Positions 25,231-33,437 of a DNA stretch of 64,000 bases are shown piece by piece. This stretch comes from Ktedonobacteria bacterium brp13 (lineage in GTDB: Bacteria; Chloroflexota; Ktedonobacteria; Ktedonobacterales; Ktedonobacteraceae), in NCBI GenBank assembly GCA_015099395.1, contig AP024096.1, positions 4,526,001 to 4,590,000 of the forward strand, written 5' to 3'. Made by a program: the position numbers and the translations under genes. How positions within the stretch are numbered: position 1 is the first letter of the stretch; each line of letters begins with the position of its first letter. Below the pieces are notes generated by a model that had not been told where the DNA came from, made no database searches, and worked only from the letters and a program-made list of their open reading frames with translations.

Positions 25231-25611
25231 ATGGCGCTGGCAAAAGATGAACGCGACCGTATTCTCAACCTGATTGAGGCAGGCCAGATCAGCGCAAACG
25301 ATGCGGCTCGCTTACTCGATACGCTGGAAAATGATACCAGGCCAGCACGACCGCTCGAAGCGGCACGCGAACGTACTATTCGTCTCCGTATCCATACGCT
25401 CAATCAGCAACAACGCCAGCAGAACTATATTGTCAGTCTGCCACTCTCAATGCTGCGCGCCAGTCTGCGGCTCGGCAGCTATATCCTACCGCAGCTCAGC
25501 TCGGAGCTGGTGACAGAGGCTCTGGCCGCCATAGCGACCAGTCAGAATGGACGGCTCCTGGACATTCAAGATCTAGAACAGGGTGAGCGCATAGAGATCT
25601 TTGTAGAGTAG
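25231..25611 (+). CDS. Small protein with SHOCT-like/YvlB-type N-terminal hairpin
   Basis: A 126-residue protein. Residues 5-30 (ERDRILNLIEAGQISANDAA then RLLDTLE) form the helical hairpin found in SHOCT-like and LiaX/YvlB N-terminal domains. The remainder (IRLRIHTLNQQQRQQNYIVS to GERIEIFVE) looks like an alpha/beta domain of unknown function often encoded beside DUF4097 genes. It lies between the DUF2089 and DUF4097 genes with gaps of 4 and 28 nt, so the three are co-transcribed. Confidence 0.75.
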   Translation: MALAKDERDRILNLIEAGQISANDAARLLDTLENDTRPARPLEAARERTIRLRIHTLNQQQRQQNYIVSLPLSMLRASLRLGSYILPQLSSELVTEALAAIATSQNGRLLDIQDLEQGERIEIFVE

Positions 25612-25639
25612 CGATACAAACATGCAAGGAGATGCAACC

Positions 25640-27793
25640 ATGCAAAAAACATTTGCCGCGAGTGCGATACAGCAGATTATTATCAGTAATGTCAACGGTG
25701 AACTTGAGATCAGAGGTTGGGATCAAGGCAGCATTGAGGTCAATACCAGCGAGATGGTCAATGTGCTCAATCCTGAGGAAGGCATCCTGACCATTCAGGG
25801 TTGTGCCGATAAGCTAACGTTACACGTCCCCTTTGAGTGTGTAGTCAAAGCCAGAAGCATTAATAACAATGTTCTGGTTGAGGGAATCCGCAGCTTCCAA
25901 CTACAGGATGCACGCAAGAAAGTTACTATCAGTGATATCCAGGGTGAGGTCAATCTCACGGAGATCTCCGATGATGTCGCGTTGACGAATATTCGTGGCG
26001 AGGTCACAATCGGCGATCTCAAAAACAAGCTAACGATCTTGCAAGCAGCCACAGTGCGCATCCTTGGCCACGTCCATGGCAATGCGACATTTACCAGTGT
26101 TGGACGTCTGGAGGCACGCACCCTGAGCGATTCCGCCAACCTCAGCAATATCGATTATGCTGAGATCGCACTGGTCGGCAATACGCTAGAGGCGCAAGAT
26201 ATCGGCACACTGAACGTCAAACGTGTTAGTAACTCTTGCCGGTTACTGGGTGGCCGTAAGAGCCAATTTACACTGGGCAAGATTGGTAACAAACTCTCCG
26301 TGTATCGCGTCGGTAGCCTGGTTGTGAATAGTGTCGGCGATAGCTGCGAAATCAAAGAGAGCCCTCAGGCACGTATCCAATTGAGTCGCGTCGGCAACAA
26401 TCTGCTGATCGAAGGGGCCGGACAGGTCACCATCGGCAAGGTTGGTAATCATTGCCACGTACGCAGCATGCAGGGAAATTTTGAACTCGGGGCTACCGGT
26501 AACAAGCTGGACCTGGAAGACGTCGCAGGAAATATCCAGGTCGGTAAGATCGGCGGCAATGCCAATCTACGTGCTATTCAAGGCTCGACAGCGCTGGGCA
26601 GGGTTGATGGCAACCTCGAGTTGCAAACCATCTTCCCGCACAACAGTAACTCCCACATCTCCGTTGATGGGAACGCCAACATCGAGTTACCAGCCGATGC
26701 CAACCTGACCATACAGGCGACCACTGGCGGCATCGTCCAGGGCCAGGGCATTCAAAGATCAGCACTGACCGGTAAACGTACGATCCTGGTCTATGGCGAA
26801 GGCGCAGCGCATCTGGAGATAAGCGCAGGCGGCAACCTGAATCTTACTGGCGATACCGCTCCAACCTCCATCAATAAGGGTCAACACTGGTCCGATGAAC
26901 CCAAACACGAGTACCAGGGTAGTGAGGGTGGTGATTGGCGTGACTACAAGTATAACTGGAAGAACTATCAGGGTAACTGGCAGGGTTATTCCTGGGACAA
27001 CTTTGAAAGTGAGATGAGCGAGTTCGGTCGCGAGATGGCCCAACTCGGTCAGGAGATTGGTCAGCGGATTGCACATACGGTCAACGAGGTCGTCTCATCC
27101 ATCGATATTGACATGAATGAAGATATGGAGGATATGGAGGACTTCGACGACGACCCGGACGACGATGCAGCCCACGATAACGGTTATCAGCACGCCGAGA
27201 AAGGTCGTCTAAAGCACCTTAAAGAGCAACTTAAAGCCAACAAAAGCCGTCTCAAAGACCAGCAGAAACACATGGAGCAGCAAGCACGGCAGGCAGGCGA
27301 GCGTGCCAACCGCCTCTATGTACGTCTGAACGATCGCGAGTGGCGTATGGATCCCGAACGTGTCAATCGGATCGTTGAGCAGGCTCAACGCGCCGCAGCA
27401 GAAGGGATACAGGGAGCACAAGAGGCCGTCGCACAAGCGTTGCTCAACCTCAATGTGCTATCGCCGGTGTCTCCAATGCCTCCAATGCCTCCAATGCCTC
27501 CCGTTCCGCCAGTTCCGCCGTTTGCACCAGCCATGCCACCAATGCCACAGCCGCCCATGAGCGGGAACGGCTTCCATAATGCCCCAGATACAGCGCAACC
27601 CTTCGACGAGCGCAACCAGCCGGAGATCCCGGTAGCAGCAGACGAAACTGGCGAGCAAGCCCAGAACGAGCAACCTGTACCAGTACGTACTGCCGAGGAT
27701 ATCGAGAAGGAGCGCCTCGCAATCTTACGCATGATCGCCGAGGGCCGTATCTCACCCGAAGAGGGTGATATGCTGCTCGAAGCTCTCAGCTAG
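25640..27793 (+). CDS. DUF4097-type beta-repeat protein with Pro-rich linker and SHOCT-like C-terminus
   Basis: A 717-residue protein. Residues about 1-400 are short beta-repeats of the kind VGNxLxVxxxG...xxIGKVG, predicted to stack as a beta-solenoid (DUF4097/adhesin-like). A Trp/Tyr-rich stretch (YKYNWKNYQGNWQGYSWDNF) follows, then an acidic block (NEDMEDMEDFDDDPDDD), a basic coiled coil, a Pro-Met repeat (PMPPMPPMPPVPPVPPF) and a C-terminal hairpin (LAILRMIAEGRISPEEGDML) like the N-terminus of the preceding protein. No signal peptide or TM is visible, so it is probably cytoplasmic. AAGGAGA 8 nt upstream fixes ATG 25640. In Firmicutes, related YvlB/LiaX proteins take part in envelope stress; a similar role here is inference. 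Confidence 0.8.
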   Translation: MQKTFAASAIQQIIISNVNGELEIRGWDQGSIEVNTSEMVNVLNPEEGILTIQGCADKLTLHVPFECVVKARSINNNVLVEGIRSFQLQDARKKVTISDIQGEVNLTEISDDVALTNIRGEVTIGDLKNKLTILQAATVRILGHVHGNATFTSVGRLEARTLSDSANLSNIDYAEIALVGNTLEAQDIGTLNVKRVSNSCRLLGGRKSQFTLGKIGNKLSVYRVGSLVVNSVGDSCEIKESPQARIQLSRVGNNLLIEGAGQVTIGKVGNHCHVRSMQGNFELGATGNKLDLEDVAGNIQVGKIGGNANLRAIQGSTALGRVDGNLELQTIFPHNSNSHISVDGNANIELPADANLTIQATTGGIVQGQGIQRSALTGKRTILVYGEGAAHLEISAGGNLNLTGDTAPTSINKGQHWSDEPKHEYQGSEGGDWRDYKYNWKNYQGNWQGYSWDNFESEMSEFGREMAQLGQEIGQRIAHTVNEVVSSIDIDMNEDMEDMEDFDDDPDDDAAHDNGYQHAEKGRLKHLKEQLKANKSRLKDQQKHMEQQARQAGERANRLYVRLNDREWRMDPERVNRIVEQAQRAAAEGIQGAQEAVAQALLNLNVLSPVSPMPPMPPMPPVPPVPPFAPAMPPMPQPPMSGNGFHNAPDTAQPFDERNQPEIPVAADETGEQAQNEQPVPVRTAEDIEKERLAILRMIAEGRISPEEGDMLLEALS

Positions 27794-27813
27794 CCAGCGC
27801 CAGATAACAAGCA

Positions 27814-27865
27814 TAAGCCAGCGGGTAACACACGCACAGACGCACCAGTGTTACCCGCTGGCTTA
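27814..27865 (+). terminator. Terminator of the DUF2089/DUF4097 operon
   Basis: An 18-bp perfect stem (27814-27831 with 27848-27865; TAAGCCAGCGGGTAACAC arm) closes a 16-nt loop and is followed by TTGCTTATTA. It lies 20 nt past the operon's last stop. Confidence 0.8.
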
Positions 27866-27994
27866 TTGCTTATTACAGAGAGTTGTAGGGCTTTCTGTCA
27901 CTTCATAGTTGAGTGATACGTGTAAAAAGAAAGAGAGCAGAAGCAAGCACATTGTAACTTTACCTATTCAGTCTACCGAAAGAAAGGTAATTAT

Positions 27995-28948
27995 ATGCAG
28001 ACTCGACAATTTGGCAAGACCGATATGCAGATCACGCCGATCGGCATCGGTGCCTGGGCGATGGGTGGTGGCAATTGGGAATTTGCGTGGGGTCACCAGG
28101 ATGATACTGAGTCGATCAAAACGATCAAACGCGGGTTGGATCTTGGTATTAATTGGATCGATACAGCAGCAGTCTATGGCCTGGGCCACTCAGAAGAGGT
28201 GGTTGGAGCAGCTATTAAAGGCCGCGAGAGACCACTGATCTTCACCAAGTGTTCAATGATCTGGGGCGAGGATCGTAAAGTGACCCATAGCCTGAAGGCT
28301 GACTCTATACGCCACGAGCTCGAGGGTAGCCTCAAACGTCTCAGCATCGATACTATTGATCTGTACCAGATCCACTGGCCTGATCCTGAAAATGAGATCG
28401 AGGAGGGCTGGAGCACGCTGGCACAGTTGAAACAAGAAGGAAAAATACGCCATATTGGGGTCTCGAACTTTAACGTCGAGCAACTTGAAAAGATTGAGCG
28501 TATCGCTCCTGTCGAGACATTACAGCCTCCTTACTCGCTGGTCTATCCAGAGGTTGGCGAAAAGATACTCCCCTACTGTCAACAACACAACATAGGCGTT
28601 ATCGTCTACTCACCAATGGCCTCCGGCCTGCTCTCAGGCACAATGACCAGAGAGCGCATCGAGCATATGCCTGAGGACGACTGGCGCAAAAACGATGCTG
28701 AATTCAAAGGTGCACGTCTTGAACGCAACCTGAAGCTCGCGAAACTGCTTACCGAGATCGGCTTCCCGCATAGTATGACAGCCGGTGTCGTCGCCGTAGC
28801 CTGGACGCTGCACAATCCGGCCGTCACAGCGGCCATCGTCGGTACCCGTAATACCACCCAGATCGAAGAGATGGTCAACGCAGCAGAGTTCCGTCTCAAA
28901 GAGACAGAGATCGAACAGATCAACGACTTCCTCACCAATAATCCGTAA
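27995..28948 (+). CDS. Aldo/keto reductase
   Basis: A 317-residue TIM-barrel oxidoreductase. MQTRQFGKTDMQITPIGIGA is the standard N-terminus. Catalytic residues are the D and Y of NWIDTAAVYGLGHSEE, the K of LIFTKCSMIW and the H of YQIHWPDP. C-terminal VGTRNTTQIEEMVNAAEF is the NADP-binding part. It reduces aldehydes or ketones with NADPH; it most resembles the Tas/YajO-type group. An AAAGG ribosome-binding site precedes ATG 27995. Monocistronic with its own terminator. Confidence 0.95.
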   Translation: MQTRQFGKTDMQITPIGIGAWAMGGGNWEFAWGHQDDTESIKTIKRGLDLGINWIDTAAVYGLGHSEEVVGAAIKGRERPLIFTKCSMIWGEDRKVTHSLKADSIRHELEGSLKRLSIDTIDLYQIHWPDPENEIEEGWSTLAQLKQEGKIRHIGVSNFNVEQLEKIERIAPVETLQPPYSLVYPEVGEKILPYCQQHNIGVIVYSPMASGLLSGTMTRERIEHMPEDDWRKNDAEFKGARLERNLKLAKLLTEIGFPHSMTAGVVAVAWTLHNPAVTAAIVGTRNTTQIEEMVNAAEFRLKETEIEQINDFLTNNP

Positions 28949-28979
28949 TCTCCCACTCTCACGTTCAATAGCCCGGCAG

Positions 28980-29010
28980 ATAGGGAAGGCATACAGCATG
29001 CCTTCCCTAT
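28980..29010 (+). terminator. Terminator of the aldo/keto reductase gene
   Basis: ATAGGGAAGGCAT-ACAGC-ATGCCTTCCCTAT: 13 perfect pairs and a 5-nt loop, followed by TATTATT. A classical Rho-independent terminator. Confidence 0.88.
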
Positions 29011-29155
29011 TATTATTCCCTGTACTATTCCACAGAGTCAAGTACACAATTATTGTTCTTACACGTATACTACATGAGAGACGAAGAATTATAATCATTT
29101 CTCGTAACGAAAAATGCAATTGTCTATATATAGATGGATGAGGGAGATTGAACAC

Positions 29156-29362
29156 ATGGAGATCAGCGCACGCAATCAGATCAAAGGGAAGATCAAGACA
29201 ATTAAAATGGATACCATTATGGCGGAGATCGCGATCGCACTCCCCGATGGTCAACAGCTTACATCGGTGATTACACGCAATTCGGCGGAATCACTCAAAC
29301 TGAAAGAGGGCGATGACATCACAGCGATCATCAAATCGACCGAAGTTATGCTCGGCAGGTAA
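29156..29362 (+). CDS. TOBE-domain molybdate-binding (Mop-like) protein
   Basis: A 68-residue protein with the molbindin pattern: MEISARNQIKGKIKTIKMDT, IAIALPDGQQLTSVITRNSA and LKEGDDITAIIKSTEVMLGR. Mop proteins oligomerise and bind molybdate or tungstate in the cytoplasm for storage or homeostasis. AGGGAG 9 nt upstream fixes ATG 29156. A mobA gene for molybdenum cofactor occurs elsewhere in this window (48070), but no transporter is adjacent. Confidence 0.9.
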   Translation: MEISARNQIKGKIKTIKMDTIMAEIAIALPDGQQLTSVITRNSAESLKLKEGDDITAIIKSTEVMLGR

Positions 29363-29583
29363 CAATACGCGGCAGGCAGCGGGCACGAGAGGAAATATAC
29401 AGATACAAACATTGAGTAAGGGCGTAACCTCGGATAAAGATAGACGTACATACAGAAGTAGGGTATATTTTACTCATGCTACTCCGAACATCTGAGTACC
29501 CGGCACGAGTGATATCCGTCGCGTTGGTGTTCGGCATACAAGCGTACGTCCTGTGAAATAAAGATAAAGGTAGGAACACCAAC

Positions 29584-31515
29584 GTGGCCCGCTGTCTTAA
29601 TCCACGCGCACATCACGACAATCCTCCAGATGCTGTGACCTGTCAGTCCTGTGAGTTTCTTGTACCGGGTGCCCATATCGGTACGTACGAAGTTGTGGAT
29701 TTTATCGGTACTGGCAGTTATGGACATGTCTATAAGATACGCGAGCCGAATCCATTAGAGCGTACGCTTGCCCTGAAGGTCTTGCGTCTCGATCAATCCA
29801 GTGCGCGCAGCAGCTTCTTTCAAGAGGCACGCCGTATTGCTAATATGCAACATAGCAATATCCTGCCTATCTACAGCTTTGGGTTGGTCAGTGACAGCCA
29901 GCAGCCTTACTTTGTAATGGAGTATGCACCACGTACCATCAACGATCTCTTCCTCCGTGACAATCCACAGGGACACGCAGGGCCAGCAGTACGCCGCCTC
30001 GCCTACGCCGAAGAACTGATCCCCTATATACAACAGATTGCCAGCGCGCTCAGTTATGTGCATGATCATGGCTTTGTGCACCAGGATATTAAAGCTGCCA
30101 ACCTGCTCGTCGGGCGCAACGGTCAGATCTTACTCGCCGATTTCGGGACAGCGTACTATCTAGGCATGCAGACGCATGCATCACTTGGTGAGATTACAGG
30201 AACGGCCGCTTATATGCCTCCTGAACAGTGGCAGGGTGCGCCACGCCGCGACTCCGATCAATATGCACTGGCTATCTGCTGCTATGAACTACTCAGCGGG
30301 CGTACGCCATTCAATTACCGCCAGCTTGATGCTATGTTTCAAGCACATCTTAAGGAGCCACCGCCCTCACCCCAGCAATGGAATCCTCGTATCCCGGTCG
30401 AAGTAGCCGCCGTATTGCTGCGTGCAATGGCGAAAGATTATCGTCAGCGGTACTCCAGCATCATCGATTTCGCCGAACAGTATACAGTTGCAGTTGAGAT
30501 TGCCCAGCAACGCTATCGTTGCCTCATCTGCGGACAACAGAACCGGACAGGAGCACAGCGCTGCGCCTTCTGCGGTGCTCAGTACGATGGGCGCGATTGC
30601 CAGCATTGCGGTAGTCCTGTGCGCTTCGGGCAGCGCTGCTGCTCGCATTGCGGTCGCCTCGCACTCTCACCAAACAGCATCCAGCATAATCCATTGATCG
30701 GCGTCAGCCTGCATCAGGGACGCTATACGCCACAACGCATCTTGAAGCAGAGTGAAGAGACAGGGATCGTGGTCGCGCAAAGCATCGATGAACGCACACA
30801 ACAGCCGGTCGTGCTTAAACGTTGGGAGTGCGCGAGCACGCCGCTGACGCAACGCGCCAGCGATATTGCCTACTACGAACGTGCAACCGAGCCGCTCGCC
30901 CGTCTGCGCCATCCCCTGCTACCACGCGTACTCGATCGCTTTGCGGAGGGCCAGTACTACTACGAGGTCATGAATTATATCGATGGGGAGAGCCTTGAGG
31001 AGAGGATGCAGAAGCTGTTACGTCCCTTGCCAGAACGCGAGATCCTGGGCTATCTTAATACGCTACTCAACGTACTGGAGTCTTTAGAGCGCATGCAACC
31101 ACCACTACGCCACTACGATATCTCGCCGGCCAATATCCTGATCGAATACCAGCGTGGACGGGTCTTCCTGACTGGTTTCCAGGTCCCATCACCACCACAA
31201 CCACAGGGGATACGTGCCCCCATCCGTGGTAGGCGCACAACACGCAAGTTGCTTGGCTCACCATACCAACCTATACAAGATCGTCCATACGATCAGCGCA
31301 GTTGCATCTATGCCCTCGCAGCTAGCATGCACCACGCCCTGACCAACGTCGCACCACCCCACTATCCCGCCTATCCACCGGTCCGACTCCTCAATACAAC
31401 CATCTCTTCGAGTCTGGAATATATTCTGAGCCGTGCGCTACTAGAAGATGCAAAGGGACGCTATCAAAGCTACGACGAGATGCGCAAAGACGTACAAAAA
31501 CTGTATTATAAATAA
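29584..31515 (+). CDS. Ser/Thr protein kinase with zinc ribbons and a second, degenerate kinase-like domain
   Basis: A 643-residue protein starting at GTG 29584. Residues 1-27 hold a small Cys motif (TCQSCEF). Residues 32-290 are a Hanks-type kinase: FIGTGSYGHVYKI (P-loop), LALKVLR (Lys), FVHQDIKAANLL (HQD replaces HRD), LADFGTAYY and GTAAYMPPEQW. Residues about 310-360 carry three or four CxxC knuckles (CLICGQQ, CAFCGAQ, CQHCGSP, CSHCGRL). The C-terminal 270 residues look like another kinase fold, with RHYDISPANILIEY but no DFG (LTGFQ), so it is a likely pseudokinase. No transmembrane helix is seen, so a cytosolic protein. Substrate unknown. Confidence 0.88.
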   Translation: MARCLNPRAHHDNPPDAVTCQSCEFLVPGAHIGTYEVVDFIGTGSYGHVYKIREPNPLERTLALKVLRLDQSSARSSFFQEARRIANMQHSNILPIYSFGLVSDSQQPYFVMEYAPRTINDLFLRDNPQGHAGPAVRRLAYAEELIPYIQQIASALSYVHDHGFVHQDIKAANLLVGRNGQILLADFGTAYYLGMQTHASLGEITGTAAYMPPEQWQGAPRRDSDQYALAICCYELLSGRTPFNYRQLDAMFQAHLKEPPPSPQQWNPRIPVEVAAVLLRAMAKDYRQRYSSIIDFAEQYTVAVEIAQQRYRCLICGQQNRTGAQRCAFCGAQYDGRDCQHCGSPVRFGQRCCSHCGRLALSPNSIQHNPLIGVSLHQGRYTPQRILKQSEETGIVVAQSIDERTQQPVVLKRWECASTPLTQRASDIAYYERATEPLARLRHPLLPRVLDRFAEGQYYYEVMNYIDGESLEERMQKLLRPLPEREILGYLNTLLNVLESLERMQPPLRHYDISPANILIEYQRGRVFLTGFQVPSPPQPQGIRAPIRGRRTTRKLLGSPYQPIQDRPYDQRSCIYALAASMHHALTNVAPPHYPAYPPVRLLNTTISSSLEYILSRALLEDAKGRYQSYDEMRKDVQKLYYK

Positions 31516-31562
31516 ATATAGCTATCGCCTGCTGTGTATCATTAAACCCTTGTCCCCTCTCT

Positions 31563-31752
31563 GAGGCTCACCAGTGTAGGTTTTTTGGTGAGATATGCAA
31601 TGAAACCGCCTCTCAGGCCGATGGAGACAGATGGGATGCCATGACGAATGCAGTATGTCACTTATCAATAAAGTTCACTATCGCCTGTAAAGATGCTATA
31701 ATACCTTGTCCCCCTCTTTGAGGGGGGAGATAGCTTTAGCTATCGGGGGGAG
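31563..31752 (+). repeat. 190-bp intergenic repeat unit A1
   Basis: It begins GAGGCTCACC, carries AGGTTTTTTGG, and ends with the palindrome-containing GATAGCTTTAGCTATC. By eye, 187 of 190 positions match unit A2 at 31890-32079. It includes TTCACT-N17-TATAAT at 31674-31702. Confidence 0.9.
31674..31702 (+). promoter_or_regulatory. Promoter-like motif inside repeat unit A1
   Basis: TTCACT (31674-31679), 17-nt spacer, TATAAT (31697-31702). The same arrangement is in A2 (TTCGCT 32001-32006, TATAAT 32024-32029). It points at the G/C-rich palindrome at the end of the unit. Activity is unproven. Confidence 0.45.
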
Positions 31753-31889
31753 CTATCCTTCACTTATGCTGCTCACTATCATTCTACGCTAAATAGTACT
31801 TTAGTCTCTCTAGCCTATAATCGAGGAGTATCGGTTATTGCTAGCGATTTACTCCCTCCTGCTGCTCATCGCATCTGTCCTCCCTCAAA

Positions 31890-32079
31890 GAGGCTCACCA
31901 GTGTAGGTTTTTTGGTGAGATATGCAATGAAACCGCCTCTCAGGCCGATGGAGACAGATGCGATGCCATGACGAATGCAGTATGTCACTTATCAATAAAG
32001 TTCGCTATCGCCTGTAAAGATGCTATAATACCTTGTCCCCCTCTTTGAGGGGGGAGATAGCTTTAGCTATCGGGAGGAG
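31890..32079 (+). repeat. 190-bp intergenic repeat unit A2
   Basis: A direct repeat of A1 with three substitutions seen by eye. Its last 45 nt (32035-32079) are also the left terminal repeat of the 234-bp element. Confidence 0.9.
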
Positions 32080-32268
32080 TAAATCCTCGCATTACGTTGT
32101 AATCTCTCATTAAACGCTCGTTATCACTTTTGCCTTCGTAATCTGTCATCCTCGATGAGGAAATCTCAGTACGAAAGAGATAGCTGGCGTAGAATAGTCA
32201 TCGAGAGCATAAGGCGAGGATGGCTCCCCCCGATAGCCAAGGCTATCTTCCCCCTCAAAGAGGGGGAC
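32035..32268. repeat. 234-bp MITE-like element, copy 1
   Basis: Terminal repeats of 45 nt (32035-32079 and 32224-32268) are imperfect inverted copies, both running from GTCCCCCTC at the outside to GGGGAG-type sequence inside. The interior has no ORF. A second copy in opposite orientation lies at 62770-63005, with clearly related interior. It resembles a non-autonomous mobile element or a REP/BIME-type structure. Confidence 0.8.
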
Positions 32269-32370
32269 GAGTGTTTTGGTACTTTATAGTCGATAGTGAT
32301 ACATATCGAAACCCACAGTTATTATATGCCATAGAGATAGTAATGGATAATAGCATGCATTCCATTTGTT

Positions 32371-32414
32371 GAGGCTCATCGAGATATGCCAAAAAACCTA
32401 CATCGGTGAGCCTC
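32371..32414. repeat. Hairpin with A6/T6 loop, repeat family member
   Basis: GAGGCTCATCG pairs with CGGTGAGCCTC around a loop containing CCAAAAAACCT, the reverse complement of the AGGTTTTTTGG core shared by other units. Confidence 0.7.
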
Positions 32415-32705
32415 CGAGAGGAAGACGAGTTTTTTGGTAGTTAACGGGCAATATCACATACTAATCCTCAGAGAGGGAGGCAGGTGCTGCATTTCCTGTA
32501 TAGCGTGCACTCTCTCTTGTAGAGATAAAGTTCACTATCGCCTGTAGGGTTGACTACCTCTTTAAAGATCAACGTGTCCAAAAGATCAGCGTATCCATAT
32601 GTATCACAATTTCTATCTCGTGTCGTGAACTGAGAAAGACAGTCGCGGGTCAGGAAAATATGATACACTGGTTCATAGAGCATAAATTTGTGTGTGAGGC
32701 AATGT

Positions 32706-33359
32706 ATGAACAAGCTTGCACGCGACGATGAGGCACAACTCATCGCTCGTAGCCAGCACGGAGATATAGACGCATTTAATCAACTCGTCGAACAGTACCA
32801 ACAGCTTATGTATGGTACTGTTTTTCGCTTGCTCTCGGACTATGATACAGCCGCCGATGTCACTCAGGATGCCTTCATTGCTGCCTATAAAGCGATCAAG
32901 AGCTATCGCGGTGATGCATCGTTTCGTTCCTGGCTGTTGCGCATCGGCACAAATATGGCTTGCGACCACTGGCGACGCGTCCAACGACACCCGACGGCGT
33001 CGTTAGATATAATAGCCGACGAAGATGAGCCACAGACTGTTAGCACCTTTGAGGCACTGACAACCACCGATGCTGAGAGCAATCCTGAAGCATATGCCTT
33101 ATCACGCGAACTACAGGCGATCATTGAGCAGGGGCTTAACCAGCTCCCCCTGGAACAGCGGACAGTGCTCGTCCTGTATGATATACAGGGCCTCTCTTAT
33201 GAAGAAGTTGCGCAGGCTACACAGACCTCATTGGGCACTGTCCGCTCACGAATATCACGAGGTCGAGCACATCTGCGCACAATTTTAATGAAGCAAGAAC
33301 AAAAGTACGGGGAACTTTTCCCATACAGCCAGCGTCTTTCCAATAGGAAAGACAGCTAG
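32706..33359 (+). CDS. ECF-type RNA polymerase sigma factor 2
   Basis: A 217-residue protein. Region 2: EQYQQLMYGTVFRLLSDYDT, AADVTQDAFIAAYKAIKSYR, SFRSWLLRIGTNMACDHWRR. Region 4: LPLEQRTVLVLYDIQGLSYE, EVAQATQTSLGTVRSRISRG. Start ATG 32706 is preceded by GTGAGG; an upstream GTG at 32688 is less likely. The neighbouring zinc-finger membrane protein is presumably its anti-sigma factor. It is unrelated at close range to the sigma factor at 23649-24251. Confidence 0.94.
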   Translation: MNKLARDDEAQLIARSQHGDIDAFNQLVEQYQQLMYGTVFRLLSDYDTAADVTQDAFIAAYKAIKSYRGDASFRSWLLRIGTNMACDHWRRVQRHPTASLDIIADEDEPQTVSTFEALTTTDAESNPEAYALSRELQAIIEQGLNQLPLEQRTVLVLYDIQGLSYEEVAQATQTSLGTVRSRISRGRAHLRTILMKQEQKYGELFPYSQRLSNRKDS

Positions 33360-33437
33360 AGATGGGAAGTGGAAGAGTTTTGATAGTGGAAGGATACGTT
33401 ATTATCCTTGCCAACAGTGGTCTTTCGGGGTAAACGC

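Larger units (their letters stand above)
31516..32705. other. 1.2-kb non-coding region made of repeat modules (cluster 1)
   Basis: No credible gene is seen. The region contains two near-identical 190-bp units, a 234-bp element with 45-bp terminal inverted repeats, a GAGGCTCA/TGAGCCTC hairpin at 32371-32414, and a further partial match (AAGTTCACTATCGCCTGTAG, from about 32527). All have relatives in cluster 2 (62.4-63.4 kb). It separates the kinase gene from the second sigma factor gene. Confidence 0.85.

Noticed and set aside
27385..27755. Long minus-strand frames rich in Gly/Trp
   Set aside because: They mirror the Pro-Met repeat of the DUF4097-type gene on the other strand.
31516..32705. 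CRISPR array
   Set aside because: The repeats are 190 nt long with only two direct copies and one 137-nt unrelated gap; no short regular repeat-spacer pattern and no cas genes.
33408..33437. TTG 33408 as the anti-sigma start
   Set aside because: Possible, but the extra ten residues do not look like the zinc-finger domain; GTG 33438 gives a more typical N-terminus. Left as uncertain.
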